DNA of 64,000 bases from assembly GCA_008360975.2 (NCBI GenBank), contig CM039180.1, positions 11,499,122 through 11,563,121 of the forward strand, written 5' to 3'. This DNA comes from Lichenostomus cassidix. Lineage: Eukaryota > Chordata > Aves > Passeriformes > Meliphagidae. Shown here piece by piece: positions 25,992 to 43,200 of this stretch. The notes beneath the pieces were generated by a model that worked only from the letters and a program-made list of their open reading frames with translations, was not told where the DNA came from and made no database searches. The translations under genes and the position numbers were made by a program. Numbering within the stretch: the stretch's first letter is position 1; every line of letters starts with the position of its first letter.

Positions 25992-26210
25992 CTTGTTTAA
26001 CTAATTCATCAGTAGTCTGGGTGAAAGGACAGAGTGTATCCTCAGCAAGTTTGCTGATGTTACAAAATGGGGAAGAGAGGCTGACCGTATTAGTTGGAAA
26101 ACAAACCAGTGGGAGATCGCAAGTCAGGATTAAAATTTCACAGGAAAATTAAAAATAAGTGCAATAATACAAGGAACAGCACTGACAAAGTCAGATATAA
26201 CCTGACACCC
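25992..26210 (+). mobile_element. CR1 LINE fragment, part upstream of the nested insert
   Basis: Degenerate CR1 coding-region sequence: TAATTCATCAGTAGTCTGGG, then CTCAGCAAGTTTGCTGATGT, the stretch that in intact CR1 encodes the end of the reverse transcriptase palm (SKFADDTK-like). It decays into poorly matching sequence before the insert. It reads in the same direction as, and probably once continued into, the segment at 26563-27193. Confidence 0.6.
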
Positions 26211-26562
26211 TGTTAGGGTGGTGGTAGCAGTCCAACTGAAGTAGTTCAGTTGAAGCAGTGATCCTATGGAAGGTCTGGTCTCCAGCTGCAGGTCCAGTGG
26301 TAGCTCTTGTCCTCTAGGAACCCAGTAGACAGGGGTAACTTGGGCTGTTCCAAAACCTGGTTACATCAGGTGGGAATGCTTGGCTCCTCCCTCCTGGGTG
26401 GAGCATCTCACAATAGGATGAGATAATTCCATGAGTCATGCGGTTGGTTCTTGATTGCTCATTAACAGTTATCAGGGGTGAGTCATAGCAGGAGATAACA
26501 GCTAATGCCCCACAGCTGCTGGTAGTAGAATACTAAATACATCTATATCGTAACCTAGGACA
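26211..26562 (+). mobile_element. probable solo LTR of an endogenous retrovirus-like element
   Basis: About 350 bp starts TGTTAGGGTGGTGGTAGC and ends near CCTAGGACA. It interrupts a CR1 LINE and resembles neither CR1 nor unique intron sequence. The TG...CA ends, the length and remembered similarity to passerine LTR families support a solo LTR. No internal retroviral genes are present. A clear target-site duplication was not found: the left flank reads CTGACACCC and the right CTGATACACC, similar but not identical. Boundaries are good to roughly 10 bp and strand is assigned by the TG end. Confidence 0.5.
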
Positions 26563-27193
26563 CTGATACACCTGAAAGCTCTGCTCACCAGACCTGGGCA
26601 GTCAGGAGAGTTTTGGGGAGAGGAACTTAATGAAGTTTGAACAGGTAAATGTGAGCTCCTGCATCAAGGGAGGAATAAGCCCAGGCAGCAGCACAGTCGG
26701 GCTGAGCTGTGGAAAGCCGCACTGGGAAGAAAGACCTGGGGGAGCTGTCCATGAGCCACCAGCGTGTCCTTATAGCCAAAAAGGACAATGGTGTCCTGGG
26801 GAGCATTAGGAAAAGCATTGCCAGAAGGTCAGGGGAGGAGATCCTGTCTCTTTACTCAGCCCTAGGGAGGCCACATCTGGAGTGCTGTGCCTAGTTATGG
26901 GCTCCTTAGTAAAAGAAAGACATGGAACTACTGGGGAGGGCCCAGTGGAGAGCTGAGAGGATGATTAGGGAATTGGAACATCTCTCGTAGAGGATATTCT
27001 TTCCTTTGAGGATGACTGCACACTGGACTTGGCCCCCCAAAAGGTGGTGAAGTCTTCTTCTCCAAAGATATTCAAAACCCACCTGGCTCAATCCTGTGCA
27101 ATTTGCTCTGGGTGAGCCTGCTTCAGCAGGAGGTTGCACTGGGTGGTGTCCAGAGGTCCCTTCAAACCCCAGCCCATCTGTGTTTCTGTGATG
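26563..27193 (+). mobile_element. CR1 LINE fragment with 3' end
   Basis: Recognisable CR1 order: AATGTGAGCTCCTGCATCAA, GACCTGGGGGAGCTGTCCAT, TCCTGGGGAGCATTAGGAAA, then TTTACTCAGCCCTAGGGAGG and CTGGAGTGCTGTGCCTAG (the YSAL-RPHLEYC-like region), then AAGACATGGAACTACTGG. A deletion near 26990-27030 jumps to the 3' region (AAGGTGGTGAAGTCTTCTTC, GAGGTCCCTTCAAACCCC). It ends in TGTGTTTCTGTGATG. Premature stops and deletions make it inactive. Confidence 0.85.
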
Positions 27194-28689
27194 CGCAGTG
27201 TTAGAAGCAGTATCTGTATTGCTCTGGGTTTGTGTACTGCTGACCCAAGCATATGGACAAGGGATAATGACGCAAAATTTGTTCTCTGTTCTGTGACATG
27301 AAGGTGTGGTAAGGATATTAATTTGAACCATGGAGAGCAAAAGTGGGTGATTTTTATCAAATAAAAATATTAATATAGAGGAAAACGCAAATTTTTAGTT
27401 ATCAGTAAGTTTCTGAAAGCAGACCTTATCCACTTTCTAAATGAAAAGATTTCTTTTAAATCATGTTGTCTTTTAATTTTTTAATTCAATTTCTCTTTAA
27501 TGAGCTCAGAGCTGATCATTGTACAATTAACTACCTTCTGGGAAAGCATCAGCTGCTACATGCCAACTCTGGGTCAGTTTGTGCTGTTATGCAGTAAATA
27601 TCTGAGCGAGATTTAGGAGGAGACATTAATTGCTTCAAATATCAGAGAGGCTTTGGTTCTCTCAGGATTCAAATCTTCCCCAAGTTAAGAAATTTTGAAA
27701 AATATACTCTCATTGTAAGAAGTTTTGTTGGGTAAAGTTTCTGCATGATTGCTGCTCTCTGCAAGATTATTTTGGGTCTAGGATTATGCCTTCTGCCTTG
27801 GAAGGATTTCTTTTATCTTAAGGTAGATATCCAACTGTATCACTCTTGAGTGTCACATTTTGCATGACTTCATAGTATTGGAGAAAAAAGACTCCATATG
27901 TCTGTTTTGAAGGACTGTGTGGTTTGTACACATATAAATTCATTCTTACTAATTTCCCATATTTTCAATAGTTAAAAAATACGTATTAATCCCTGTTTAC
28001 AATAATTTTTTCCCTTGCAGTCTCATTCATTGTGTAGTCTGAGAGAACCAAGAAACGAATTGTTCTGCAAAGGGGCAGCTTGTTTTCAGTGCTCACTTTA
28101 AGCAAAAACAGTGGGTTTCTTGGGAAAAAAAAAAGCCACAAACCCAAGTTTCTGTATAGCCAGCTAATATTAAATGCTGCTCAGGTAGAAACAAGTGGAT
28201 CAAATTGTCTCCAATGTCTCATCCAGGCACATGCTGCCACTGTTCAAAACATACATATGGTTGGAGAACAGCTTGTGCCGAATTCTTAAAAGAGGCATGA
28301 ATAGATTAGTAAAAATTTTTAAGGGTGATAGGAAACATTTACCACCAGTCAAGTGATCTGGGACTTCCTTTGAAAGGTTACATTATTAAATGCTCTGCTT
28401 AAATAAAAATAAAACACTGAAGATGCAGTTTAAGAAAAAAATATGATACGGTAACAAAACCCTAACTAAATGTGGGACATGGGAGGTTTCTTCCCAAGAA
28501 GAGACCTGCCATGCTCAGAGAGACCAAATGGCCACACAGCTCCACGCTGTCCCTTGGCCATGACCAGTGGCAGAGAGGAAGACACCTACAGCAGACAGGA
28601 CCTTCCCCAGGTGTCCCCTCAGCTTTCAGAAACAAAGCTTTCTGATTTAATCAGCAATGGGTCTGCCCCTCTGAATTGGTCTAATCCCT

Positions 28690-29330
28690 TTTAGAATCCT
28701 TTTATTCTTCTGCCCCTCCAGAAGGTTGCCCCAGCTTCTCTTTCCCAAGCTGTAGACAGTGAGTTCATGGACAACTCCTTTGAGCAGAGGCTGTTTTCTG
28801 CATCTGACTACCATGCTTCCCTTCTCTGCATCTTTGTGAGTTCACAGCTATGATTTTTGAGATGAGGCTACTGAAACTATCAGGAATACTCAGACTTTAG
28901 GTTTGTTTCATTTGTTATTCTTTTTCTAACTCCTAGTGTCATATTGACTGTTTTAATGAGTTTATGTTTTTAGAGAAGCAGGCTCTCATTCCAAGGTCTC
29001 TTGAGTGATAATAATTAATTTAGGGCTCATCTCTGCTTAATCTGAGGCAGTTATTTTTTCCTTACGTGCATCATCTTGTGTTTCTTTTCATGAGATCTTG
29101 TCTGCCACTTCACTCAGCCCACTCCCTACTGACAGTTTACAGTCTTACTTGTTTTAGATGTGACCATTCTGAACAATAAAAATTTTCCACTATAGCAATT
29201 CACAGTTCATTTCTACCTTTGTTCCTTAGTTTTTACCTAATTAATCCCCTATGAGAGTAACTCCTTCTTATCCCTTCAAAGTAAGTATTTCACCACCAAA
29301 GGCTCTCTAAAAATCGAAAGATTTCTAATA
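28690..29330 (-). mobile_element. ancient CR1/L3-like LINE fragment
   Basis: Read on the + strand the segment contains CCAAGGTCTCTTGAGTGATA, ATCTTGTCTGCCACTTCACT and CTCTTATCCC-like text (CCTTCTTATCCCTTCAAAG, ACCAAAGGCTCTCTAAAA). This is the order found, in reverse orientation, in old amniote CR1/L3-type LINEs. It is strongly diverged and has no open frame. Family assignment comes from remembered consensus text and is approximate; the first 200 bp are the least certain. Confidence 0.55.
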
Positions 29331-31980
29331 TATTTTAACATGCTTGATTTTTTTGTGAACACCTGCAATCAGATAATCTGCATCCCTTAGAAGCACTCAT
29401 GCTTGAAAATAAAGCCTTAAATAAATTCTCCCTTCCTAAAGAAGCAGTTCGTACCATGGCAGCCAGGATATTGTGGCTTAGGAGAGCTCTCAGGTAGAGT
29501 TCCACTGGGAAGAGAAGCAAAGTACAGAAACTCCTCAGGATAATATTACTGCAAGGGAAGGAGCCAGGAGATAAACTTTTCCTCATATTATCTAGAAATG
29601 TGCATCAACAAGTTTCTGCTGAATGGCTGTGAGCTCTGTTAGTAAGTTACTAGCTTTGCCCATAAAACTCTACAGAGTATAACAGTGTAACCTTGAATCC
29701 AGCAGAGATTCAGATTCCTGCTGCAAAATCTTCCCACACCCTATTTTGCAGCAAGATCGTATGGCAACACATGGCACCAATCCAACCTGAGAAGAGGAGC
29801 ATTAAACCCTTAAATACCAAAGCACAGTGGAAAAGGTGCTTTGGCAGACACAGGCTTTGTTCTAAGGGTCACCTACTGTTGATCCTTTCGTATGACGACA
29901 GAATAAAGGGAGCTCAGGGATACCAAAACATTCAGAGTAGGTACCTCTGTCAGGAAGGTGAAAGCCATTAGGCTTAAAGGGAAGAAGAAAAGCACACCAA
30001 GTTCCTCCTCTTTCTCTCTCCCTTCCCTTTTCTTGGGATTTGGATCAGAATTAGGCTCTCGTGGTTCTCCCACCTCCAGCTTTGATTTCAGCAGACATCT
30101 CAAACATGCAGACATCTGCTCTATTCACTTGTCAGGTACAAGAAGTCCAACAAAAAATTTTTCAGGCAGATTAATTGGACCTCCCATCCCCCTCCCTCCC
30201 ACGCCCCTTACTACTGAAATTATGTCTCTACTTAAATATTTAGGCTAGCAAAAACATCTTTAGGGTTAGAAATGGCAAGCATGGAAATTTTAGCTGTGGC
30301 ACCTCTGCCTTATTTCCCCTTCTTTCTTACGACTAAATTTCTTACTTTTTCACATAAGACAGTCTTAATTTTCAGGTCTCCACTTATATCTAGTACAGAT
30401 ATGACAATTTCAGACCAATATTTTATTACATATACCAGAAACAGGCATGTTTTAGTATTAGTTTAAATGATTCTTGGTGATGCTTTAAGACCTGATTTGA
30501 TGAAAAAGACTATGTGGACATAAACTGTTTGAGAGTCAAGTTACTCTTTTACTTGTTTGCTCACTTATATGTATGCATGGCAGTTATACGTCTGCATTAA
30601 GGGCAAAATAAAAATTTTTGTAGAAAGTGGGGCTATACATATTTAGTATATTTTAAAACATAGAAATGTTTAGACATTGTGACATAAATTAGGTGCTTAT
30701 TTCCTAAGCACTGAGACATTTCTGAAGCACACTAATTTTGTCTGTATTACTAAAACCATGTTTTAATTTATATTTTTCCCTGAATTATAGTGGTAAAGAA
30801 GCATGCAGTTTGATTATGGCTTGCCCTTCAGGGTAGTCACTTATATTTTCAGTTCTCAGAAAATTAATTTTTAGCACTGTATGTAACACTTACATCCATA
30901 CTAGAAACAAAAGTCACTTTGAGGTATGTGTATTGTGACTTTATATCAGAATGTGCAATCTGTGTTAGTCACCAAAACCTTCAATAAATGTTTACCAGGA
31001 TGCTGAGAAATTTATTCTGCAGCGATGTATTCTGAGTGCACCTCCTGTTAGAGCTGTGGTTTATATGAGCATTGGTAGCCTAGATATTTCCCAAAAAGCA
31101 TTTGAACAATATTTTCTTTCATTTTTTCCAAGTTCTCCGTAGATAATAAAATATTAAAGTTGTGTTCTTTTTGAAAAAACAAAACTTTTTAAAAAAACAA
31201 TTTAAAGGTGGGAAGTGGGGCTGAGTTGCTTTGTGCTGTTTTCCAAGACTGTGTGGGACTGTGGAGGAATAGTCAAACACCATTAGGATATTAATAGACA
31301 ATATAGTCAAATTTAATTGTGAAAAGCATATTTATGAGTAGTTGGGAGAAAGAAAAATAGCATGTTCTTTGGGGAGCCTAGAGAAAAGAGTCAGCTATAG
31401 CATATGCATTTAGTTAAAAACCAGAGGATGGTGGGGTAGACACACTGGGCAAAAAATCAAGAATCATATTTAGAAAATTCAATGAAAAATGAGGGAAAAG
31501 ACAGAACAAGAGCATGGATGCAGTAAACAGAAAGGCAAGAAACCACAAACAAAGGTTGTTCTGTAATGTTTTTAGAAGGGGGCTGAGGTGTTTTGATGTA
31601 CTACATGTCTACGTACTCAGTTAATTGTCAATTCAATTCTATTAATTTATTATTTGTATCTAATTAGAAAGCTGCACATCTCAATAAATCTTCAGTATTA
31701 TTTCTATTTATCAATAAACATATTTGAATGGAGGAGAACAATTTCATGAACACTGGGCATTTTTAGTCACTTTTTTTGGTATATAAATTAAATAATGTTT
31801 TCTGTGCCTCCATTGCAACATACAAATAAAGAAATTCTGTAAACCGGGAGGTGGGAGACAATTTATGACTACTGCTTATTGTGCAAATGTGTCCCATTTC
31901 CTTGTTTTAATGCCTTTTTTTTTTCCTGATCTGCTTATTAGGTTGTCTCATGGAAGGTTTGCAAAATAGCTGAATTATAA

Positions 31981-36041
<4,061 letters not shown>

Positions 36042-36216
36042 AGCTGAACAGCCCAGCCTCAGCCCCCAGCTCGGAGAAGCAGAGCCCCATGGCCCAGCAG
36101 CACAGCCCCATGGCCCAGCAGAGTCCCCTGGCGCAGCAGAGCCCCGTCGCCCAGCACAGCCCCGTGGCCCAGCCTCCTCCTCCACAGCCCCTCCAGCCAC
36201 AGGGACACGAGAACAG
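36042..36216 (+). CDS. MAGI2: MAGI2 exon: Q/S/P-repeat linker
   Basis: This 175-nt GC-rich exon encodes the linker after PDZ5. ELNSPASAPSSEKQ is followed by five SP-x-AQ units (SPMAQQ, HSPMAQQ, SPLAQQ, SPVAQH, SPVAQP), then a proline run and QPLQPQGHEN. It enters in phase 1 and leaves in phase 2 with AG of a Ser codon. The stretch is low-complexity and probably disordered; each unit offers a Ser-Pro site. The donor is the weak GTTTCT at 36217, yet only this position keeps frame and matches the family (HEN-SYRSE across the junction). Sequence runs open beyond the donor, but it is intron. As I recall, mammalian MAGI2 has fewer and less regular units here. Confidence 0.93.
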
Positions 36217-38638
36217 GTTTCTCTTTTTCTTACTGGTGGTTTTTTTCCCCTCTGTATATTAGTCTGGAGTCAGGAAGATATTTTTGTGGTGGGTTTTATC
36301 TCTGATGTATCATTTACAAGCCAATTTCTCATGGGTAATTTATGCATATACATTAGCAAGTTTGTCTGTAATGGAAATTAAATGGTCGGGGGACAGAAAT
36401 TTTGTGACCAGCTGTATTAAAAGCTGTTTGTGTTAAAAGCACACTCAGGCTGGAAGATGATGCAACAGTCTGTGACCTCCAATCAGCACCATTTAGTCTT
36501 TGGATTATTTTTTAGCATGTAAAACAAGGCTGATTATGCTGACTGTCTTTATGCTAATCTTCAGTAACCAGCACATATCATCAAGACCCTCTTCCCCAAA
36601 TTATGCTGGTTACAGGACTGTAACTTTTCTCTTCTGAAAATACTTGAGTTCAGTTATGATTTAGACACTATACCCTCTAATTCTCCTTGCTTAACAGATG
36701 TACTTTCACTTGCCCAAATTATTTTCTTTCAATTAGTCATGCTAGGAAAATTACTTTGCCTTATAGTTCATTGAGTACTTTTTCCAAAAGTGATCGCTTC
36801 CTAGAAGACATATGTTTCTGACAAAATTCAATGCAAAGTTTTCACAAAAGTTGCTCTGTGCTGTTGGAAGTCACTATTAAATATCTGTTAAATTGGGAGT
36901 TTTCAGATGGGATCAGTAAATGATATTAATTAAAGTTCCAGAAAGAAATTCTGTAATAATTTTACTAAAAAGTGTGAGCTATAATTGCTCATGTCACCAT
37001 TGACATATTCAGCAAAAATTACTGTGCCCCCATCTGTGAATAAAAACATCATCTTCTGATATGCAGCTGTGGCCATATACTGGGAATCTGCCTAAAGATG
37101 ACTCTTATTTCAGAAAAAGGTCAACTATTGCTAGTTCATGTACTATTATTTTTCACTAGATTTCTAAAGCTAGATTACAGCTTATTTGTATAGTCACATA
37201 CATTGTTTCTTTACCAAAATAAGATATTTAAAACTCTTAGGAATATTAACTGGCTTTTTACTTCCAATACTAATAAGGCTCAGTATCACAGTAAGCCTGT
37301 TTGTTCTCTGTCTTCTTTTTACAGAATCATGATACTGAGTAAAGAAAGTAAGAGGATTGCATGTATGCATGCAGCTCTTATTATAGATGCCATGTACAGG
37401 TTTTAAAAAAACACATGGCAGCAGTCTATTTTAATCTTCTGAGAAAAATCAAAGGGAAATAGTTCTGATATTTTTGTGTCTGGCTAGACAGTGAGATTAT
37501 TAAAACTATTGTGTAGGAAGATTTGCCATAATGTCACTGTAACTATATTAATAAAATAATGAAGATTTTAAACATATCAGACATTTTGAAACATTTAGAT
37601 TCAGATTACATTTTTATATGTAAATTAGCATAATCAAAAACAATGCTGTAATTTTTACAGAGTGTAATTTTTTTAATCTATAAGTACATTTCAAAATCCA
37701 TTTCACAATCTATATATGTCTCTGTATGTGTCCATGTACATATATGGTCACTTGGTTGACTGAAAACTTCCAGTCCATTATTAAAGCAGAGTTTGAAATG
37801 TCTATTTCCTGTATAAAGTCACATTTTCTTTCAAATTTTAGGACCCATCTCCCTGTAACCACTTAGAAGCTAAAGCAATATTTTACTTGTTATTATTTCC
37901 ACATAACCAAATTTATTTTCTTTTCCCTTTGTGTTATTTCTCTGCATAACTACTGACATGACTTAACCAACATAGCTTTTAGCCAGATAGCATTGTAGGG
38001 AGGGTGTAACAAAAATAATGCACACTATATTAACAGATGTTAAATCAAAGAACACCTTTCATTGAAAAGATAACAGCTAGGACAAAGAATTTATCCTTTT
38101 TTGACCTTAAGAAGCTCACAATAATAATAATATTTGATGGTTTTTAACCTTAAAAAGCTCACAATAATAATAATATTCTATGTCAACGAAAGGGGATATA
38201 AACTGCACAGATATGCCATTTATTCTGCAGCAATATTAATTCTGGAAAAAAAGCACCTTATAAACTCAGTGAATTATTTTGTGGTGAGTATAGTGGGTGT
38301 TTTGACATGCAGTTTCATCTTCCAATTAGGCAAGGTAAAAGAGAATCAAGGTGCTTTTCCTGTTCCTGTCCCTTCGAGTTTAATCCTGGTCTCACTGATA
38401 CAAGCTGGAAAATTGCATAGTGTGACCTGAGGGAAAATTTCTTATGTCCATGTTTCAAAAACACTCACTGGTTTTGGATGCCTCGACTATTTACCCTTGA
38501 GAGTTTTGCTTCTCTGTGGAAATTTGTTTCATGCAATTTTGCAGTGAGGCAGCTCGCTTTCACTCCTCAGTAGTGCATGCAGTGCATATTCTTAATGGTT
38601 TGCTACTCTCTGAAACTAAGTCGTTGTGCCTTCCTCAG
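36217..38638 (+). other. MAGI2: intron (2.4 kb)
   Basis: Weak donor GTTTCT, acceptor CTTCCTCAG. AT-rich with a 31-bp direct duplication (38104-38177). No gene was seen. Confidence 0.85.
38104..38177. repeat. 31-bp direct duplication
   Basis: Two copies (38104-38134 and 38147-38177) of a unit starting ACCTTAA and ending CACAATAATAATAATATT differ at one base. They are 43 bp apart start to start. The AATAAT tail suggests slippage or a recent local duplication. Confidence 0.85.
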
Positions 38639-38879
38639 TTACAGGTCAGAAGTAAAAGCCAGGCAGGATGTGAAGCCTGACATCCGGCAACCTCCGTTTA
38701 CAGACTACAGGCAGTCCTCCACGGACTACCGGCAGCCCCCGCTGGACTACCGGCACCCCCCGGTGATGGATTACCAGCAGCCACCCCCGCTGGACTACCG
38801 GCAGCCACCCCTGATGGATTACAGGCAGCACTCCCCCGACACCAGGCAGTACCCTCTGTCCGAGTACAGGCAGCCCCAG
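38639..38879 (+). CDS. MAGI2: MAGI2 exon: DYRQPP-repeat linker
   Basis: This 241-nt exon (phase 2 in, phase 0 out) encodes the linker just before PDZ6. It starts YRSEVKARQDVKPDIRQ, followed by a tyrosine repeat: TDYRQSS, TDYRQPP, LDYRHPP, MDYQQPPP, LDYRQPP, MDYRQHS, then TRQYP and SEYRQPQ. The unit is about 6-8 residues with D-Y-(R/Q)-Q-P-P as core. The region is disordered, tyrosine- and proline-rich, and could carry regulated Tyr phosphorylation or SH3/WW binding; this is inference. The donor is CAG before GTACAA at 38880. A second AG six bases into the exon allows an in-frame alternative acceptor that removes two codons. Confidence 0.95.
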
Positions 38880-40264
<1,385 letters not shown>

Positions 40265-43200
40265 TGATGGGGTCAAAGAGAAAGCATTTTTTCCCCCTCT
40301 GATCAGGTTTTAAAGAACTTATGCCAAATCCCTCTTATAAAATAAACTCGTTCTGTAAGAGTTCAAGAAATTAGTTGATACATGTAGTAGATTTGTGTAG
40401 TTTCCTCACAGGATAAATATATTAATTCTTGTTGATAATAACTTCTGCTATGTTGTAAATTTTTCTCATTATTATTTTCACTCTTATCTAAGCAACTTAA
40501 AAGTTTCTTAGACAAAGTTTGATGTTTCTTAGAAAATAATAGCATAACTAACATTTGCATCTCTAATCACAAAAGTGAAAACTCTTGTGAAATGATATGA
40601 AATAATCTAATATGAAAACATATTAGATAACTATGGAACCCAAGACCTCATCTATGTTATTTTGCTAATTTAAACAAGTTGTCTTTGTAGTGTTTGCTAA
40701 ATTTGTTTATTAATTTTATTCAATATTGTTTGTAGGAATCGTGATTTAAAAACAGTTTTAAAACTTTCATGGTCTTGTTACACTTAATCATGGCACCTTC
40801 ACATGCACTGAGATTTTATTTGTGCCCATAGACTCTGCAGAAAGCCCAAGCATATATCTTAGTTTAACTTGGATTCATCTGTCACTAGACATGGGAGAGA
40901 AATGCCCATTGAAGGACGCAGAGGTCCACAGGAAACTGATTCTTCACATGCATCCTCTGCCTACATGGTTATTAAACTATTCTCAAGCAGTGTTGGAGAC
41001 CCACAGCCATACGTGCAGCTGCATATAAAATCATATGTCAGGTCATACACCACAATTAACTGTGGCAAGATTTTACTGCAATTTATGGATAACATACATG
41101 GCAGCTCCTCACAAAGACCACTGTAAAGGAGAACATTATCACTACACTGGAATTAAATACTGAGAGTATTTTTATATAGCTATGTAAAATATATCAAATA
41201 TATGTAAATACTGACTTAATTCTGATAGCTGAGCAAAGAGCAAGCTACAATGGTGAATTCTGAAAAACCTGTCTATGGCTGTGCTCCATAAGACAAGGAT
41301 GTATTAAAATAACCACGAAAAACATTTGGAGAATTATTAGGGCCTTTGATATCTTTCCCAGACTGGCAGAGGTCTGAGCACATCAGGATTCTATTTCTCA
41401 AGCAATCCTAACATCAGGGAAAAACACTGAAACTAGTTGGTGTGGTGATGGCAATATTAAGAATAAAGCTGCAAGGCCCAGTCTCAGAGCAGGGCAAGAG
41501 CATGACACACACACTGTCAGTGACAGTCATATTGAGTTGAATCTGTCACCAGAGACAAGGGACATAACACAGACAATGTGGAGCACAGTCCCCACAGCCT
41601 TGGAAGATTCAGACACTACTGACAACAATTTTACAGGTCTATTTAGATAAGGTTCATGCTAACTTATATGTTATTCTTGCCTCATGGAGATGACAATGAT
41701 GGGCAGAGCTCTGCTTGCAGATCTCTATCCCTCCCTGTCTTAGAAGGAAGGGATAAGTTCCTTACTGCTCTCAGGAGAATTGTTAAGCATGGTCGTAGTG
41801 TTTGCAGACATGAGATATCATCAACAGATCTCTTATTGCCCTGAATGATATCTCCAGCAGCCAGCACGTTTATTGAAGCCAGTGTCAAAGAAAGAGCCTG
41901 TGGCTGAGGGCTGCAAAGGTACAGAATAATGTGAAATTCTTGAAGAATGAGGATGAAATGTGCTTTTTTATAGGCAGTGTACATCTGTGTCATTTTGTCA
42001 CTGTGAGTTACATCCTTTTTTCACATCTTCCACAAAAGCCATACATCTCATCTCTGACATCTTTAGTTTCATTGTCTTGTCAAGTCATTTTTCTCAGTCC
42101 TCATGCACCATTTAGCCCTGTCTCAAGCTTCCTCGTATCTCCTTATAGTACATTATTTTTCTCATTTTATTGTAGATTTTTCTTATATTTTTTCAGGACA
42201 GACATCTGAAATCCAGGCACAGCAGAATTCCATATCTTTCATGCTTTGCAGTCCTGCTTTTGACTCTTCAATTTTTTTCCTGTTTGTTACTTTTCTGTAG
42301 TTTGCATCCCTCTTTTTGTTTCAGTTGTACACAGTTGGAGATAAAAACAGGCACGGTGGACAGGAGGCTCCTACAGTGTCTATTATGAGCTTCTGTGTTC
42401 TTGCATAAGTGTCTGTGTGGCATTGCTTGGCTGTTGTATCTTGCTAATTGACCAGTGCAGTGAAGCTCACAACAGTAAACAACCTATGCTGTGGTCAGGT
42501 TCATGGATTCTGCAAACCAGCACAGTTGGTGTATTTCATCATTTCCCATAATAGTAAAGTTCACACCAACCTTATTTGTGGTTATTCAGAAACCTTCAGC
42601 CCCACCACCCACACCAAGAATTATCCCTAGCAAAAGGGGAGAATTGGATATTCAAGAGCCAGGGGTCAAAAATGGCAGGCAGAAGGAGGGACTCTGTCTT
42701 TTATTTGGAAGGAGACAGAACTAAAGTTTCAAATCATGAAGGACATAAGTATTACATTTAAAACTGCTGTCAAAACCCATGTATGAGCATTCAGCAACAT
42801 TCAAAACTGACATTTTCCTCTTTGTATGCATCCTAAATTGTATTTGCAAAAGAAGGACAGAGTGACTATGAAACTCATAATCTGATATTAAAACCCTCTC
42901 GAGCCATAGGACACATAATTTTAAGGCCCCTTTGAAAAGCCTGGAGTCTTGCCTTTTAAGGAGTAGGGTGGCATGTAGTAGTTGGCTGCTGCTATGTCTC
43001 ACAGAATAAATTTGTTACCATTAAGACTTTTCAAGCTTCTCAGAGGAATAGGTAGTGTGCAGGCATCTGGGCTCTGTAAATGCTGCACAGCTGTGGAATT
43101 CAACCGGGGAACAAAAGCTTGTCTCCCTGGAGCATAACATTCCAAAATATCTCAGGTCAGGGCACCCAGAAATCACTTGAGCTGTTCTGGGTTCAGTGGA

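Noticed and set aside
26906..27360. Overlapping 144- and 90-codon frames on the minus strand
   Set aside because: They run antisense through the CR1 3' region and into flanking intron; shadows of the LINE.
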